Below, piece after piece: positions 62,189 to 64,000 of a stretch of 64,000 nt of DNA (the stretch's first letter is position 1; each line of letters begins with the position of its first letter). A model generated the notes under the pieces. That model did no database searches and had not been told where the DNA came from. It saw nothing but the letters and a program-made list of their open reading frames with translations. The DNA lies in NCBI RefSeq assembly GCF_033723955.1, contig NZ_CP137555.1:2658001-2722000 (forward strand). Direction: 5' to 3'. The translations under genes were made by a program, and so were the position numbers. The DNA comes from Microbulbifer pacificus. Its GTDB lineage: Bacteria; Pseudomonadota; Gammaproteobacteria; Pseudomonadales; Cellvibrionaceae.

Positions 62189-63418
62189 TTAAAGGCCTGC
62201 AATACTGGCCAGTGCTGTGATGGTGGTGGCGGTGCTGAGCAGGATGAAGTACACCAACCCGAGCACCGAGAACTTCAGTGCGGTCATTGGCCAGCCCTGG
62301 CCATAGACACGCTTTTGCATCAACAGCAGATAAACCGGCATCCACAACCCCAGCGCGAGGAGTGCCAGGTTGAACAGCGCCTGCGGCAAGGTATGCGGCT
62401 CGGTAAGCCAGGCGCGCAGGTCAAACATCAGCACCATCAACAGCAGCGCGAGTGACAGAAAGGCGTGGCTGTGGAGTGCCACAATAAGATGCTCCATATA
62501 AAGGCGGCGCTTGAACACATACAGCAGGCCGAGGAACAGCGCAAAGAACGGCAGCATGACGAACAGGGTGGAGGGAATCGCACTGAACAGCGCGTCCTTG
62601 AGCAGGTTGGGGTCCTTGGCGATACGGGAAATGTTCTGCGGGAGCTTCGCGCTCTGGCGAGCAAACCAGGCATTCACTGCCTCGGGTGCTCCCTCGATCT
62701 GCGGTGCTGTGATCTTCTGCGATACCGTGGTCTGCTGGGATTCCTCTTCGGCCGGGCCCGCGACCACGGCAGGGTCGAGCTGTGCGATGCGCTTGGCGGC
62801 ACGCTGGCGCACGAGCTGCTCGACGCCGCCCAGCAGCCCGGTCACTCCGGGTACCTCGCCACTTTCCGCGGAAATCTCGGCAATGTCTTTTATCGCCTGG
62901 TCGCGCAACCGCAAGACTTCCTCCACGCTGGTGGCCGAGGTGATGTCGAGCTCGACCGAGTTCAGGTCAACGCCGGGCGATGTTACATCGGCGCCAACCT
63001 GACTGAAGCTGACATCGGTTCGCCAGTCGCTGCTGAGATTTGCGGCGAAGAAGGCGGTCAGGCACAGGAACACAAACAGGCGTACCGGGCTTACATAGCG
63101 CACACGGCGGCCGGCGAAGTATTCGCTGGTCAGAAATCCAGGGTTCACCAACAGTGGGCCCAGCGTGCGCGCAATGCGTGAATCGAGCCCAAACACCGTG
63201 CCAAAAAAATCACCGATCAGCTCGGGGAATTGCCGCACCAGGCTCTTTTCCGGCTGGCCGCAGGCGTGGCAGTGAGGGCCGAGCAGAAGTACTCCGCAGT
63301 TGCCACAATGGGGGGCGGCAGGCGTGCTGGCGGAATCCTCGCAGGCTCGTGTTGCAAGGTCAGAATGCTGAGGAGAGGCGATCAGGTCCTGATCCGGCAG
63401 GGTATCGGTGTTACTCAT
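62189..63418 (-). CDS. DUF3667 zinc-ribbon membrane protein
   Basis: The 409-residue protein starts with a disordered acidic stretch, then a zinc ribbon with four cysteines (C38, C41, C50 and C53, CGNCGVLLLGPHCHACGQPE in short pieces), then the DUF3667 segment FPELIGDFFGTVFGLDSRIARTLGPLLVNPGFLTSEYFAGRR. Three to four membrane segments follow (RLFVFLCLTAFFAANL; LFVMLPFFALFLGLLYVF; AFLSLALLLMVLMF; LVYFILLSTATTITAL). The function is unknown. Confidence 0.88.
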   Translation of the reverse strand: MSNTDTLPDQDLIASPQHSDLATRACEDSASTPAAPHCGNCGVLLLGPHCHACGQPEKSLVRQFPELIGDFFGTVFGLDSRIARTLGPLLVNPGFLTSEYFAGRRVRYVSPVRLFVFLCLTAFFAANLSSDWRTDVSFSQVGADVTSPGVDLNSVELDITSATSVEEVLRLRDQAIKDIAEISAESGEVPGVTGLLGGVEQLVRQRAAKRIAQLDPAVVAGPAEEESQQTTVSQKITAPQIEGAPEAVNAWFARQSAKLPQNISRIAKDPNLLKDALFSAIPSTLFVMLPFFALFLGLLYVFKRRLYMEHLIVALHSHAFLSLALLLMVLMFDLRAWLTEPHTLPQALFNLALLALGLWMPVYLLLMQKRVYGQGWPMTALKFSVLGLVYFILLSTATTITALASIAGL

Positions 63419-63567
63419 GGCTTTCCCTGGCTCATGTTGTTCTTATTCAAACGGTCCAGCGGCCGTGCGCTGGCATTGAACGGGGCGTGTCACCGAATAG
63501 TGCCACGGAATGATGGCCCGGGTAATCTCCGGGTGATATAGCGGTAACCTTCAGCGGGTACCGGAAA

Positions 63568-63598
63568 CAAAAACGGGCCCCGAAGGGCCCGTTTTTTA
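63568..63598 (-). terminator. Terminator of the cold-shock gene
   Basis: ACGGGCCC-CGAA-GGGCCCGT pairs, with five A on the plus strand before it (T on minus) and six T after it, just past the csp stop. Confidence 0.9.
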
Positions 63599-63612
63599 CA
63601 TGCGTAGCGCGA

Positions 63613-63822
63613 TTATACGACTACGATGTTTTCAGCCTGCGGGCCTTTTTTGCCTTGAGTTACGGTGAACTCAACGGCCTGGCCTTCGGTCAGGGTGCGG
63701 AAGCCGGTGCTGGCGATCGCGCTGAAGTGTGCGAATACGTCCGGACCGGACTGCTGCGCAATAAAACCAAAACCTTTAGCTTCGTCGAACCACTTAACGG
63801 TTCCTTTCACTGTATTGGACAT
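63613..63822 (-). CDS. CspA-family cold-shock protein
   Basis: The 69-residue protein is a standard CspA-like OB fold: the RNP1 motif KGFGFI at residues 16-21 and the RNP2-type VFAHF at 30-34, with FDEAKGFGF and GPQAENI as flanking matches. It binds single-stranded RNA and DNA as an RNA chaperone. The ATG follows AGGA. At least 178 bases of upstream sequence with no other gene are present, consistent with the long leader typical of csp mRNAs. Confidence 0.95.
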   Translation of the reverse strand: MSNTVKGTVKWFDEAKGFGFIAQQSGPDVFAHFSAIASTGFRTLTEGQAVEFTVTQGKKGPQAENIVVV

Positions 63823-64000
63823 ACTATTAAATCCTGAGATTAAATCGGGTTAATGCCTCTAAATAGGCGGGTGTTGCTTGGAAAATTAGCCGGGATTTAA
63901 AACTGCAGGACGAGGTGTTACGAGTAAAACAGCGAAATGTAGATTGTAAATGTGTGGCTTTCTTTCTAGCAGACGCACACTCTATAGGTAACTGGGCGTT
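63823..64000 (-). promoter_or_regulatory. csp upstream region / 5' leader
   Basis: The 178 bases upstream of the cold-shock gene to the window end are AT-richer than their surroundings and contain no ORF. They should hold the promoter and leader of the csp gene. I cannot point to a cold-box with confidence. Confidence 0.4.

Overview
The window is gene-dense chromosomal DNA of moderately high G+C from a Gram-negative, aerobic, heterotrophic gammaproteobacterium. The supports are a cyoABCDE bo-type quinol oxidase operon, a TonB-dependent receptor, FadL- and Tsx/OmpK-type outer-membrane proteins, lipobox lipoproteins, perfect FNR/Anr-type boxes, and a bau/mms-type beta-alanine locus. The many exported peptidases suggest a marine polymer degrader such as Microbulbifer or another Cellvibrionales; that assignment is inference. 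I see no rRNA, tRNA, CRISPR array, integrase, transposase or phage gene.

Layout. 1-5.2 kb: the end of a DsrE-family gene, a DTW-domain tRNA modification gene, an exported peroxiredoxin, a YggN/DUF2884 protein and a large TonB receptor. 5.3-7.5 kb: a (CTGG)n microsatellite, a Tat-exported PLP aminotransferase and a TauE/SafE permease. 7.7-11.9 kb: a metzincin-like zinc protease behind a 23-bp-period repeat, a transglutaminase-like protein with a DUF350 protein, and a small secreted protein. 11.9-16.9 kb: cyoABCDE. 17.7-18.25 kb: a single-domain globin with two perfect FNR boxes upstream. 18.3-23.6 kb: a subtilase interrupted by one in-frame TGA, an M16 peptidase lipoprotein and a CPXCG protein. 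23.9-27.4 kb: pgk, fba and an alpha/beta hydrolase. 27.4-33.8 kb: rarD, serA, a FAH-family hydrolase, a half-length asparaginase-like protein, an aldehyde dehydrogenase and small proteins. 33.9-41 kb: TerC, a secreted serine hydrolase, an ATP-grasp protein, RidA and an unknown 628-residue membrane protein. 41.2-46.7 kb: two tandem M1 aminopeptidases. 47-53.6 kb: a transglutaminase/TPR lipoprotein, a FadL porin and the divergent bauC-bauA/bauR locus. 53.6-56.9 kb: a hypothetical gene, a DUF3574 lipoprotein and a Tsx/purine-permease pair. 57.2-64 kb: an HscC-type Hsp70 with a translationally coupled J-like protein, a VOC protein, an ABC-F ATPase, a DUF3667 protein and a cold-shock protein.

Together the genes describe extracytoplasmic peptide breakdown (S8, M16, two M1 and a DUF5117-type protease), uptake of nutrients across both membranes (TonB receptor, FadL, Tsx plus NCS2), central glycolysis and serine synthesis, amine and beta-alanine catabolism, and aerobic respiration with a probable NO/O2-linked globin. 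I did not find a clearly new multi-gene system. The points most worth checking are the TGA at a probable Cys codon in the subtilase, the CTGG microsatellite beside a tiny lipoprotein-like ORF, the twin FNR boxes, the HscC/J-like pair with RPD in place of HPD, and the Tat-exported aminotransferase.
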